From the IMG/VR virus record IMGVR_UViG_3300028388_002687, positions 1 through 24,472 of that record: DNA of 24,472 nucleotides; one strand, 5' to 3'. Shown in pieces: positions 1-6,582 of this stretch. The stretch comes from a virus. The first letter of the stretch is position 1. Each line of letters begins with the position of its first letter. Below the pieces are notes generated by a model, which was not told the DNA's origin, ran no database searches, and saw nothing but the letters and a program-made list of their open reading frames with translations. Made by a program: the position numbers and the translations under genes.

Positions 1-2
1 CC

Positions 3-83
3 GCCGTCGATCACACAAAGTTTCCCGCAAAGGTTCTGGCCGACTTACTCGACCTGGCCGACGATCTGGAATTTGAAGAATAA
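3..83 (+). CDS. C-terminal end of an unidentified protein (5' end outside window)
   Basis: The reading frame is open from the left edge and ends with TAA at 81-83. It encodes 26 residues beginning AVDHTKFPAK and ending in an acidic LEFEE tail. The frame is chosen because the other two forward frames either give an implausible peptide or run into the next gene. It ends 23 bases before the exonuclease start and lies on the same strand, so it is probably part of the same rightward operon. The fragment is too short to assign a family or function. Confidence 0.5.
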   Translation, partial: AVDHTKFPAKVLADLLDLADDLEFEE

Positions 84-106
84 CCAACCCCACGAAAGGA
101 AATATC

Positions 107-1294
107 ATGGGCATTATCGACACAAACAACCAAGCCGCACGGATCGCCGAGGGTGATCTCGCCGACGGCGTGCACTTCAATCTCGACGAGCACGTTTACC
201 ACGGCTTGCCGCGCCTGTCGGCGAGCGGGATCAACAACCTTTTGGTGTCGCCAGCAACGTTCTGGCACGATAGCTGGCTCAACCCCGACAAAAAGGACGA
301 GGACACGCCCGCCCGTGTGCTTGGCCGCGCCTACCATACGGCCCGCCTCGAGCCGCACAAATTCGACAAGCAATTCGTTTGCGAGCTCGACAAAGAGGAA
401 TATGCCGACGGCCTAATCACCGACACGTCGGTCAAGGCGGCGCTCAAGGAAATGGGCCAACCACAAACCAAGACGGGCGAAACCATGCTCGATCGGGCGC
501 ACCGATTGCGCGCGTGCGGATATGAGGGAAAATTGTATCAGCTCGACCTTGAGTATTGGGCCGCTGAAAAGGGCGATCGCACGCCGATTCCCGCCCAATA
601 CTGGCGCGACATTCAAACCGATATGGAACGCCTGCGCAGCAACCCCGAGATTGCCGACCTATTCACGGGCGGGGCCGCCGAGGTTTCGATCTTGTGGACC
701 TGCCCCGAGAGCGGCTTGCGCATGAAAGCCCGCGTCGACTACCTCAAGCCCGAAATGATAGTCGACCTCAAAACGTTTCAAAACTCGTCACGCAAGCGCC
801 TCGACCAATGTGTCGCCGACGCCTTTCGCTATAACCGCTATTATATCCAGGCGGCGGCGTATTGGGGCGCGGTTGAGCTTATCCGATCGGGCGACCTTGG
901 CGTCGTTGGTGACGCAACCGACGAGGAAATGGCGCTCTTGCACGGGATCCGCACGAATTTGCGCCCCATGCAAAGCTGGTATGTTTTCCAAGAAAAGGGC
1001 GGCGTGCCGAATTTGGTCGCATACAAGATCGGCCTTTTGAATGTGCACGCCAGCGCCGAGGTGAATGCGGCTGGTATCGACGACGAGACAATCGTGCAGC
1101 GTGCCCGCGACGCGGTGACAAACCCGTCGGGCCTCATGCTCAAGGCGCAAATGGAAATCAGGCACGCAAAAGAGCTTTTGGCGACATATCGCGAGGTCTA
1201 TGAGGACGGCGAGCCTTGGCAACCGATCACGCCCTTGCGCCACCTGGGCGACGATAGTTTCAACGGCTTTTGGCTCGACGAGGGTTTGAGCTAA
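107..1294 (+). CDS. RecE/Cas4-like PD-(D/E)XK exonuclease (DUF3799 type)
   Basis: This 395-residue protein is probably a DNA exonuclease that resects double-stranded ends to feed the annealing protein encoded downstream. The C-terminal half shows the nuclease core: an AEVSILW strand near 191-197, Asp211 in VDYL, the Asp220-Leu-Lys222 motif (DLKT) and a downstream Gln248...Tyr252 in QAAAYW. The N-terminal part carries the GRAYH block (73-77) common in phage DUF3799/exonuclease VIII relatives. An AAAGGA ribosome site sits at 95-100, seven bases before the ATG. The stop overlaps the next start (TAATG). The neighbours, an ERF annealer and an SMC-like ATPase, fit a recombination role. The family is clear from motifs; the polarity and substrate of the nuclease are inferred. 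Confidence 0.88.
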   Translation: MGIIDTNNQAARIAEGDLADGVHFNLDEHVYHGLPRLSASGINNLLVSPATFWHDSWLNPDKKDEDTPARVLGRAYHTARLEPHKFDKQFVCELDKEEYADGLITDTSVKAALKEMGQPQTKTGETMLDRAHRLRACGYEGKLYQLDLEYWAAEKGDRTPIPAQYWRDIQTDMERLRSNPEIADLFTGGAAEVSILWTCPESGLRMKARVDYLKPEMIVDLKTFQNSSRKRLDQCVADAFRYNRYYIQAAAYWGAVELIRSGDLGVVGDATDEEMALLHGIRTNLRPMQSWYVFQEKGGVPNLVAYKIGLLNVHASAEVNAAGIDDETIVQRARDAVTNPSGLMLKAQMEIRHAKELLATYREVYEDGEPWQPITPLRHLGDDSFNGFWLDEGLS

Positions 1295-1449
1295 TGCCGC
1301 GCGCGCCATACGACGGCAAAAAGGATGCCGAGGAAATTCTCGAGAACGTCATGCGGCGGCGCAACTGGACGGTTGAGACGCGCGACGATTTGGCGGTGGC
1401 GCTTGAGCGCATAGTCTCACGGGACCTCAACCCAAAGCGCGACAAGTAA
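1294..1449 (+). CDS. small hypothetical protein, 51 aa
   Basis: The ATG overlaps the last base of the exonuclease stop (TAATG), so the gene is probably translationally coupled. A GAGGG site lies at 1280-1284, nine bases upstream. The product starts MPRAPYDGKK, is highly charged and has no membrane segment. A central stretch (DAEEILENVM, then DDLAVALERI) looks like two amphipathic helices. I do not recognise the family. Its place between the exonuclease and a terminator suggests a small accessory or regulator of the recombination genes, but that is only context. Confidence 0.6.
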   Translation: MPRAPYDGKKDAEEILENVMRRRNWTVETRDDLAVALERIVSRDLNPKRDK

Positions 1450-1455
1450 AACAGG

Positions 1456-1481
1456 CGGGGGCCTTGCGGCCCCCGTATTTT
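1456..1481 (+). terminator. Rho-independent terminator after the 51-aa gene
   Basis: An eight-base-pair GC stem, 1456-1463 with 1468-1475, closes a four-base TTGC loop and is followed by TATTTT. It begins six bases after the 1449 stop. It should end, at least in part, the exonuclease transcript, so the ERF gene likely needs its own promoter in 1482-1534. Confidence 0.75.
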
Positions 1482-1505
1482 CTCACATTTCGGCTTTACT
1501 TATCT

Positions 1506-1521
1506 GTTACGGTAACGTAAC
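1506..1521. promoter_or_regulatory. candidate operator: inverted repeat upstream of the ERF gene
   Basis: GTTACG and CGTAAC form perfect six-base arms around GTAA. A second nested dyad, GTTAC-G-GTAAC, covers 1506-1516. The element lies between the terminator and the ERF ribosome site, where a promoter is expected. I see no convincing -35/-10 pair. Its role as a repressor or activator site is inferred from position and symmetry. Confidence 0.35.
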
Positions 1522-1549
1522 GATAGGGGGCAACATGAAAGGGCAAGAC

Positions 1550-2359
1550 ATGACCAGCGAAACCAAAACAAGCACCGCCGTCGCTGAGGCGCAACAGGGC
1601 GGCCAGGTCGCAAACGCTGCGCCGAATATGGACCCTATGGCGATCTGGAAGAGCATTGAGGCAATGGCCCTCAATCCCGACGTTGACGCGGCCAAGATCG
1701 GGGCCCTACTCGATCACCAAGAGCGGATCATGGACCGCGCGGCGCAACAGGCATTCACATTCGCCAAAAATTCGGCAATGGCGGCAATGCCAAAGATCAC
1801 CAAAGACTCCAAGATCGTGCACCCCGACAAGAACGGCGGCCCCGACAAGTTGATCGGGCGTTACAAAAAATACGAGGATTTGCGCAAGGTCATTGACCCA
1901 ATTTTGACAAGCTACGGCCTGCGTATCACGCACGAAACGGGATTTTCCGAGGCCATGAAAATGCCGACCGTTACTGCGGTTTTGTCATTCGTCAAAGACG
2001 GCATGGCGTGGACCGAGCGCGGCGGCGAAATGGTGTTGCCGTTTGATGCGACGGGCGCAAAGAGCGGCGCACAGGGCGCTGGCTCGTCCCTCACATACGG
2101 CCAGCGATACACGACTTGCGCCATTCTTGGCATTGTGATCGAGGCCGAGGACGACGACGGCAACGGTGGTGGTGTGCGATATATCGAAAAGGCCGATTGG
2201 CAAGAGGCTTTGATCGACGAGGGGCAACGCGCCGCGCTCAACGGCCCCGCCGCTTACGAGGCGTTTTTCAAGGGTCAAAGCGCAATGCGTCGCGGCTATC
2301 TGGTCGACTGTGGTGAGCATGAAAAGCTCAAAACCGCCGCCAAAAATCACCAATCCTAA
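1550..2359 (+). CDS. erf: ERF-family single-strand DNA annealing protein
   Basis: ERF proteins anneal complementary single strands and pair with an exonuclease in phage recombination. This 269-residue product has the family core: a helical N-terminal region (about 30-75), the KYEDLRKVIDPIL block near 107-119, and the diagnostic GSSLTYGQRYTTCAILGI segment at 178-195, followed by an acidic DDDG at 201-204. The ATG at 1550 is chosen because AAAGGG (1538-1543) precedes it by six bases. The sequence up to the start closely resembles that before the next gene (AAAAGGGCAAGA). An in-frame ATG at 1535, behind GGGGG with only four bases spacing, would add five residues and cannot be excluded. The gene follows a terminator and a palindrome and is 24 bases from the ATPase gene. 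Confidence 0.88.
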   Translation: MTSETKTSTAVAEAQQGGQVANAAPNMDPMAIWKSIEAMALNPDVDAAKIGALLDHQERIMDRAAQQAFTFAKNSAMAAMPKITKDSKIVHPDKNGGPDKLIGRYKKYEDLRKVIDPILTSYGLRITHETGFSEAMKMPTVTAVLSFVKDGMAWTERGGEMVLPFDATGAKSGAQGAGSSLTYGQRYTTCAILGIVIEAEDDDGNGGGVRYIEKADWQEALIDEGQRAALNGPAAYEAFFKGQSAMRRGYLVDCGEHEKLKTAAKNHQS

Positions 2360-2383
2360 ACCAAACTGAAAAGGGCAAGATCA

Positions 2384-3739
2384 ATGAAAATTATCGCTTT
2401 AGAAGCTGAAAACCTGAAACGCTTGACCGCCGTGCGGATTGAGCCCGACGGCAACCTTGTGCAAATCACGGGCCGCAACGGCCAAGGCAAAACCTCGGTG
2501 CTGGATTCTATCTGGTGGGCCCTGGCTGGCACGAGCAACGTGCAAACGACGCCAATTCGCAACGGTGAGGAACGGGCCACGATCACCCTCGACCTGGGCG
2601 AGCTCAAGATTACGCGCACCTTTATCGCCCAAGACAACGGCACATATACGACCTCGATCAAAGTCGAGAACGGAGAGGGCGCTCGCTTCCAAAGCCCGCA
2701 ATCAATGCTCGACAAGTTGCTGGGGCAACTCACATTTGACCCGCTGGCTTTTGCTCGCATGAAGGGCAGCGACAAGGTTCACGCGCTGCGGTCATTGGTG
2801 CCAAACTTCGATTTTTCCGCCGCCGAATCCGCGATCAAAGAGGCTTTTGAGGAACGCACGATCGCAAATCGCGACGCCAAGAGCGCGGCAAGCACCGTCG
2901 CTGCGATCGCCGAGGGTTTGCCAAACCCACTGCCCGAGCCCGTCGAAATGGGCGACTTGCTGGCCGAGCACCAAAAGGCTCAAGAGCACAACGAGGCGGT
3001 GCGCCAGCACGTCCAGCTCATAGAGACACGCCAACGCGATCTCGCGCACCTTGAGCGCGTCGCACAAGAGGCTCAAGAGCACGAGGCCCGTATCGAGGCG
3101 CAACTAGCCGCCGCCAAGCAAGAGACGGCCACCGCAAAGGGTGCTGTGCGCGACGGTGAAACGCTGTTGAAAGAGACCTCGGCGGCACCTGCCCCGATCG
3201 ACACGACGGCCATTTCGGCCCGCATGAAAGAAGCCGAGGCGGCTCAAGCGGTGTTTGCCAGGATCAAGGATCGTGACCGCGAGGCCGAGCGCGGCAAGAT
3301 TGCTCGGGAACGCGCCGAGGCGTTGACGGCTAACATTGAAAAGCTCAAGGCCGAGGCCCAAGCCGCAATCGCGGGTGCCGACCTGCCAATCGGCGAGGTT
3401 TCGGTTTCTGGCGGCGAGGTATTCTTGCGCGGGGTGCCATTCGAGCAGGCGAGCGACGCCGAGCAATTGCAAGCCTCGATCGGCATTGCGATGGCCCTAA
3501 ACCCAACCCTCAAGGTCATTCGGGTGCGCGACGGATCCTTGCTTGACGACGAGGCAATGAAAACGCTCGCGGCAATGGCCGACGAGAACGATTATCAGAT
3601 TTGGATTGAGCGGGTCGATAGCTCGGGCCAGGTCGGCTTCGTGCTCGAGGACGGTCACGTCAAGGGGCAAGAGATCGCCCAAGAGGAAACCCCGAAACGC
3701 AAATCAGCGATTGGGGGCGACGCGGCCAAAGCTGAATAA
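2384..3739 (+). CDS. SMC/Rad50-like AAA ATPase of the recombination module
   Basis: This 451-residue protein is an ABC-type ATPase of the Rad50/SbcC/SMC class as found beside phage annealing proteins. The N-terminus has a complete Walker A, GRNGQGKT at 30-37. A long, charged, Glu/Ala/Lys-rich stretch from about 130 to 300 is a predicted coiled coil. The C-terminal half-domain has a signature-like helix (ASDAEQLQASIGIAMA, from about 356) and a Walker B/D-loop region ending GSLLDDE (384-390). It is much shorter than Rad50 or SbcC (about 900-1300 residues), so the coiled coil is short. No SbcD-like nuclease is seen; the exonuclease upstream may be its partner. AAGGG at 2371-2375 supports the start. 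The precise role is inferred. Confidence 0.82.
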   Translation: MKIIALEAENLKRLTAVRIEPDGNLVQITGRNGQGKTSVLDSIWWALAGTSNVQTTPIRNGEERATITLDLGELKITRTFIAQDNGTYTTSIKVENGEGARFQSPQSMLDKLLGQLTFDPLAFARMKGSDKVHALRSLVPNFDFSAAESAIKEAFEERTIANRDAKSAASTVAAIAEGLPNPLPEPVEMGDLLAEHQKAQEHNEAVRQHVQLIETRQRDLAHLERVAQEAQEHEARIEAQLAAAKQETATAKGAVRDGETLLKETSAAPAPIDTTAISARMKEAEAAQAVFARIKDRDREAERGKIARERAEALTANIEKLKAEAQAAIAGADLPIGEVSVSGGEVFLRGVPFEQASDAEQLQASIGIAMALNPTLKVIRVRDGSLLDDEAMKTLAAMADENDYQIWIERVDSSGQVGFVLEDGHVKGQEIAQEETPKRKSAIGGDAAKAE

Positions 3740-3745
3740 GAACGT

Positions 3746-3787
3746 GCGGCCTCGCGTGCCTAGCCTGTAGGCCATACGCGCCGCCGC
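3746..3787 (+). other. imperfect RNA hairpin just after the ATPase stop
   Basis: Three collinear stems nest: GCGGC (3746-3750) with GCCGC (3783-3787), CGCGT (3753-3757) with ACGCG (3776-3780), and GCCTA (3758-3762) with TAGGC (3768-3772). There is a 2x2 internal loop, a CAT bulge and a GCCTG apical loop. It starts six bases after the stop codon. There is no T-run, so it is not itself a terminator. It could protect the 3' end of the mRNA or bind protein; the function is unknown. Confidence 0.45.
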
Positions 3788-3795
3788 ATAACTAT

Positions 3796-3832
3796 CCCGC
3801 CACGATCTGCTCGACACGTGGCGGGCCTTTTT
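3796..3832 (+). terminator. Rho-independent terminator of the recombination operon
   Basis: A nine-base-pair stem (CCCGCCACG at 3796-3804 with CGTGGCGGG at 3817-3825) with a 12-base loop is followed by CC and TTTTT. It ends rightward transcription between convergent gene blocks. On the other strand the same hairpin lies immediately after the fibre gene but lacks a T-run, so it would terminate leftward transcripts only weakly. Confidence 0.8.
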
Positions 3833-4808
3833 ATAGTTGCGCCTGGGATTGGCTGTATTGGCCGCAATAGCCGTGATCGACGGAAATCGGGAAATAATCG
3901 GCCCCATCCAAGAACGCGCTAGAGGCCGAGCGCAAAGCCGAGATTTGCGCATATGTTGACCCGCCTTGAACGTCCAGCCCAATGCCTTTGAGTGCCGCTA
4001 AGTCCTGATCGCTCAAGCCCTGTCCCGCAAAGCCCGAAACCTGCGCAAGTGCGGGCACTTGCATTTGCCCCTCGTGCCAAGTCACATCGCCCATAACGGA
4101 ATGCCCCGAGCTGCCAGCGCCTCGATTTAGCGCACCCTTGAAAAATAGGGGGGAATTGGCTTTCTTGGTCGAAGTGTAGAATATCGTCACCGTATCGCCG
4201 CGCATGTGAAAATATGACACGATACCCAACTCAACAGAAATTCCGAGCCGATCACCAACTTGCAGTGCGATATTCTGATAGCCAGGAATGACGATCGCCG
4301 CGCCGCCCTCATACACGCGCGAATAAATGTTTCCATTTACTTGATAGATTGCATATTCAATCGAGCTGTAAGAGCTGTTTTGATCGGGGTTGTCGTCAAG
4401 GCCACCCATTTCCCGAACTGTGCCCGTAACGCTCTCGACAAGCCAAGAAACGGCAAAATTTTCTGTGCTTGGGTCCTTAGATTGCTGTGATCGAAAAGAA
4501 CTATTCCAGCTATTTCCAGAGTTGGATTTTGTCGCGTCGACGCCAGAGACAATAACATTATTGCCCGCCTCGAGAGTGATCGGCGAGCTGGCCGCCGCAA
4601 TATCAAGCAAGTTTTTTGACGTGGCAAAGGCCCAATAGTGCGCGCCCTGGGTTAAGCCTTTTGGCTCGCCCTCGTATGTGCTTTGGGCTGCATCTAACAA
4701 GATAGTATTACCCGCCTGACTTGTGCCCATAACGCTGTGGCTCTGCCCTGCAATGTCTGGCCCGTCCAAGCTGTCATTCGCGATAACCGCGTGTTGATTG
4801 TGTCCCAT
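3831..4808 (-). CDS. putative tail fibre / receptor-binding protein
   Basis: This 325-residue protein is the last gene of the leftward block and has no enzyme motif. Its middle (about 50-230) is rich in Ser, Asn, Gly, Tyr and beta-prone strands, such as SSIEYAIYQVNG and GDTVTIFYTSTKK. This resembles lectin-like beta-sandwich domains of phage fibres. The pentapeptide HSVMG occurs twice, at 24-28 and 236-240, bracketing the beta-rich region. The start is the ATG at 4808, which overlaps the upstream stop as TGATG; a TTG one codon earlier is less likely. Base composition is more AT-rich than the capsid genes, which is common for exchanged receptor-binding genes. A fibre role is inferred from composition and position; a virion decoration protein is the main alternative. 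Confidence 0.5.
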   Translation of the reverse strand: MGHNQHAVIANDSLDGPDIAGQSHSVMGTSQAGNTILLDAAQSTYEGEPKGLTQGAHYWAFATSKNLLDIAAASSPITLEAGNNVIVSGVDATKSNSGNSWNSSFRSQQSKDPSTENFAVSWLVESVTGTVREMGGLDDNPDQNSSYSSIEYAIYQVNGNIYSRVYEGGAAIVIPGYQNIALQVGDRLGISVELGIVSYFHMRGDTVTIFYTSTKKANSPLFFKGALNRGAGSSGHSVMGDVTWHEGQMQVPALAQVSGFAGQGLSDQDLAALKGIGLDVQGGSTYAQISALRSASSAFLDGADYFPISVDHGYCGQYSQSQAQL

Positions 4809-5059
4809 CAAATACCCTCTTGCGTTAAAACTAGCGTCCCGTGGCCGCGCGCATAAAGGCGCTCACCATCTAAAAGCCGCCAGTGCATTTTTTCATGCCC
4901 AGAGATCATGTGCCCTCGAAAGCCGTGTGTTGGGTCCGACATTGCGACACAATACTCGCATTGTGACGCAACCCCAGATACAGAAAAAGAGAGGCCGAAA
5001 GGCCCCTGCGCAAACTGCTGCCACTGCTGGCCTAACTCGTTATTTTTGGTTTCAGGCAT
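4808..5059 (-). CDS. hypothetical protein, 83 aa
   Basis: The ATG at 5059 has a strong GGGAGGG ribosome site ending three bases upstream. The stop overlaps the next ATG (TGATG). The product has no membrane helix or signal peptide. It contains CEYC (two Cys near residues 34-37) and several His in the GFRGHMISGHEKMHW region, so a small metal-binding fold is possible but not shown. It lies between the lysis cassette and the fibre-like gene and could be a fibre chaperone or part of either unit. A slippery A-run at the end of the upstream gene would put this frame in fusion with it (see findings). I do not recognise the family. Confidence 0.6.
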   Translation of the reverse strand: MPETKNNELGQQWQQFAQGPFGLSFSVSGVASQCEYCVAMSDPTHGFRGHMISGHEKMHWRLLDGERLYARGHGTLVLTQEGI

Positions 5060-5070
5060 CTGCCCTCCCG

Positions 5071-5343
5071 TTATTTTTTTGTCAAAGCGGCCAATAGCTG
5101 CTTATGATTCTCTCTCATTTCCTCTCGCAAGTCGCGGAAATTGCTGTCAAGGCGAGTGATATGCCCGTCGAGATCGTCGCGGCGCACATATTTGTCTTTA
5201 ACATCGTCGATTCTCTTGTGCAAATCCCGATCTCCAATTGAAACCCGCGTCGCAAGGTTGCGAAAGGCGGCGATTAGGGCCGTCACGAGCGAAATCGTGA
5301 TCGTCAACCCAATTCCCGCGAGCCACTTCAATTCATCACCCAT
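5071..5343 (-). CDS. holin candidate: one transmembrane helix plus coiled coil, 90 aa
   Basis: The product starts MGDELKWLAG and has one clear hydrophobic helix at about 9-27 (IGLTITISLVTALIAAF), then a charged tail from about 30 to the C-terminal KK that looks like a continuous coiled coil. Basic residues after the helix suggest the tail is cytoplasmic. The start at 5343 overlaps the upstream spanin gene by eight bases. The gene follows amidase, inner spanin and outer spanin, so a holin or holin-regulator role is the best contextual guess. One-helix holins exist, but many phage TM/coiled-coil proteins of this size have other or unknown roles. The gene ends in a run of seven A just before TAA. 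Confidence 0.6.
   Translation of the reverse strand: MGDELKWLAGIGLTITISLVTALIAAFRNLATRVSIGDRDLHKRIDDVKDKYVRRDDLDGHITRLDSNFRDLREEMRENHKQLLAALTKK
5074..5080 (-). other. candidate -1 frameshift slippery site A-AAA-AAA
   Basis: On the minus strand the last codons before the stop are ACA AAA AAA TAA, which places A-AAA-AAA in the correct zero-frame phase for tandem -1 slippage. The -1 frame then reads ATA ACG GGA GGG CAG and enters the ATG of the 83-aa gene in frame with no stop. Use of the site is unproven. Confidence 0.25.
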
Positions 5344-5584
5344 TGACCACACCTCGACAAGCTCGAGCCTGCGCCCGTAAAACGCCATAATCGGCAATGA
5401 AATCACCGATCACAGAATTTTCGGGCAATTGGCTCAACTCGTCGGCGGCCTTGGCTTGCGTCTCTGCGTTGTAATCTTTTGGAATTGGGCATTCAAAATT
5501 TGCCGTTGCGCAACCGCTCAACAACGCTGTTGCGGTCAGTGTGAGTGCGAGCGATAGCCTCGCGCATTTTTGTTTGAGCATCAT
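5336..5584 (-). CDS. outer-membrane spanin (Rz1-like lipoprotein)
   Basis: The 82-residue product has a lipoprotein signal: basic KQKCAR, a hydrophobic stretch and the lipobox LLSGC with Cys25 as the lipidation site. The mature part is about 58 residues and would sit on the inner face of the outer membrane, binding the inner spanin to fuse the membranes at lysis. The gene starts inside the inner-spanin gene in another frame and overlaps it by 92 bases, the classic Rz/Rz1 arrangement. GAGGGGG lies seven bases before the ATG at 5584; a second ATG follows immediately at 5581. The mature part is less proline-rich than lambda Rz1. Assignment rests on lipobox, overlap and neighbours. Confidence 0.72.
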   Translation of the reverse strand: MMLKQKCARLSLALTLTATALLSGCATANFECPIPKDYNAETQAKAADELSQLPENSVIGDFIADYGVLRAQARACRGVVNG

Positions 5585-5708
5585 TCGCCCCCTCTGATTG
5601 TTTGACGCGCTCAACGAGGCGACCGTTTCGACGGCCAAGGAAAACCAAGGCCGCCACAAGTGCCGCGCTGATAAGCCACGGCCATAACTTTCGAGAAATC
5701 CATGCCAT
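5493..5708 (-). CDS. inner-membrane spanin (Rz-like)
   Basis: The 71-residue product has a short basic N-terminus, one membrane helix (about 10-25, WLISAALVAALVFLG) and a charged, helical periplasmic tail (from about 30 on) suited to a coiled coil. This is the layout of inner spanins, though it is shorter than most (about 100-150 residues). The ATG at 5708 overlaps the amidase stop (TAATG), and the 3' half contains the start of the lipoprotein gene in another frame. With that lipoprotein it would form the periplasm-spanning complex that completes Gram-negative lysis. The family cannot be proven from sequence, but the gene pair is characteristic. Confidence 0.7.
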   Translation of the reverse strand: MAWISRKLWPWLISAALVAALVFLGRRNGRLVERVKQSEGANDAQTKMREAIARTHTDRNSVVERLRNGKF

Positions 5709-6565
5709 TAACGCAGCTCGCGCTCGTGGTCGTCAATGCGAGCAACCTCGATCCGTTCGGCCTGCCACCGCGAATAGATGAACAGGCCAATCCCGACGGC
5801 GGCCAGCGCCCCCGAGGCCCAGGGCAGGTATTGCGCGAGAGGTTGAAGGGCCGAGGCCGCGCCTTGCACGCTGTCAGCGCCCCCGAGGACCGTCTCGGAT
5901 ACCTCGGCCACGATAGAGCCTGCGCACGCCAAAGTTCCACGCTGTGCCGTTCTGCGTTGCTTTTGGGTGGCGTCTAGGGTGCGGCTACCCTCAAGGGTGC
6001 GACGAGGGTATGCGTTGAGCGCCACGGCGGCCCCTCGCAGATAAGCACGGGCAAGCGCCTGTTGCTCGCGCCCCTCATCTGTCGCCTGTTGCCCTTTGGC
6101 GCTTGAGCCGAAAAACGGCTCGACCAAAATTGCGGGCGCGGCCCCTGAAATTAAAGACGCGCCGCCTCGATCGGACCCGCCAACCGTTTTGACGCCTCGA
6201 TCGCGCAAGCCGAGGGCGATAATCATTTCATCTTGTACGGCCTGCGCAAGACGCAACGAGAGGGCCGTGCCGCTCGAAAGCGTCTCGATCCCTGTCGCCG
6301 ACGGATTCGACGAGCCGTTGAAATGAAGCTCGATAGACGCATCCGCGCCCCAATTGTCGACCTCGGAATAAACACGCCGAATTTCGGTGCGGTAGCCGCC
6401 GCCCGCCACGCGCCGAAAAACGCGCAAATCAATGCCAAATTCGGGCGCGAGCCGCTCCATCATTTGAGCAAGTCGGCCATTCCAGACGTATTCGGTTTCG
6501 CCCGTGTCGCCCCGCACTGCCCCTTGAGATTGGGCGTTATGCCCCACAACGATTGCAAGTTTCAT
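5708..6565 (-). CDS. N-acetylmuramoyl-L-alanine amidase (Amidase_3 type) with C-terminal membrane helix; endolysin
   Basis: The 285-residue protein would cleave the amide bond between MurNAc and the stem peptide. Residues 1 to about 187 match the zinc amidase fold: His9 in VVGHN, Glu23 or Glu25, His81 in ELHFNGS and Glu149 in ILVEPFF are the expected zinc and catalytic residues. After a basic linker (about 188-210), a hydrophobic helix at about 248-264 (SGALAAVGIGLFIYS within it) is followed by a charged tail. No N-terminal signal is seen. The position, directly before the spanin pair, marks it as the lysis enzyme. A C-terminal membrane anchor is unusual for a phage endolysin (see findings). 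GAAGGTG precedes the ATG. Confidence 0.85.
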   Translation of the reverse strand: MKLAIVVGHNAQSQGAVRGDTGETEYVWNGRLAQMMERLAPEFGIDLRVFRRVAGGGYRTEIRRVYSEVDNWGADASIELHFNGSSNPSATGIETLSSGTALSLRLAQAVQDEMIIALGLRDRGVKTVGGSDRGGASLISGAAPAILVEPFFGSSAKGQQATDEGREQQALARAYLRGAAVALNAYPRRTLEGSRTLDATQKQRRTAQRGTLACAGSIVAEVSETVLGGADSVQGAASALQPLAQYLPWASGALAAVGIGLFIYSRWQAERIEVARIDDHERELR

Positions 6566-6582
6566 TCTAATACACCTTCTAA

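Noticed and set aside
788-1309. 173-codon minus-strand frame opposite the exonuclease gene
   Set aside because: It is fully antisense to a gene with clear nuclease motifs and has no plausible ribosome site or family.
1495-1523. Possible promoter TTTACT...TAACGA before the ERF gene
   Set aside because: The -35 is a fair match but the -10 keeps only two consensus bases. A promoter is expected here, but this pair is too weak to annotate.
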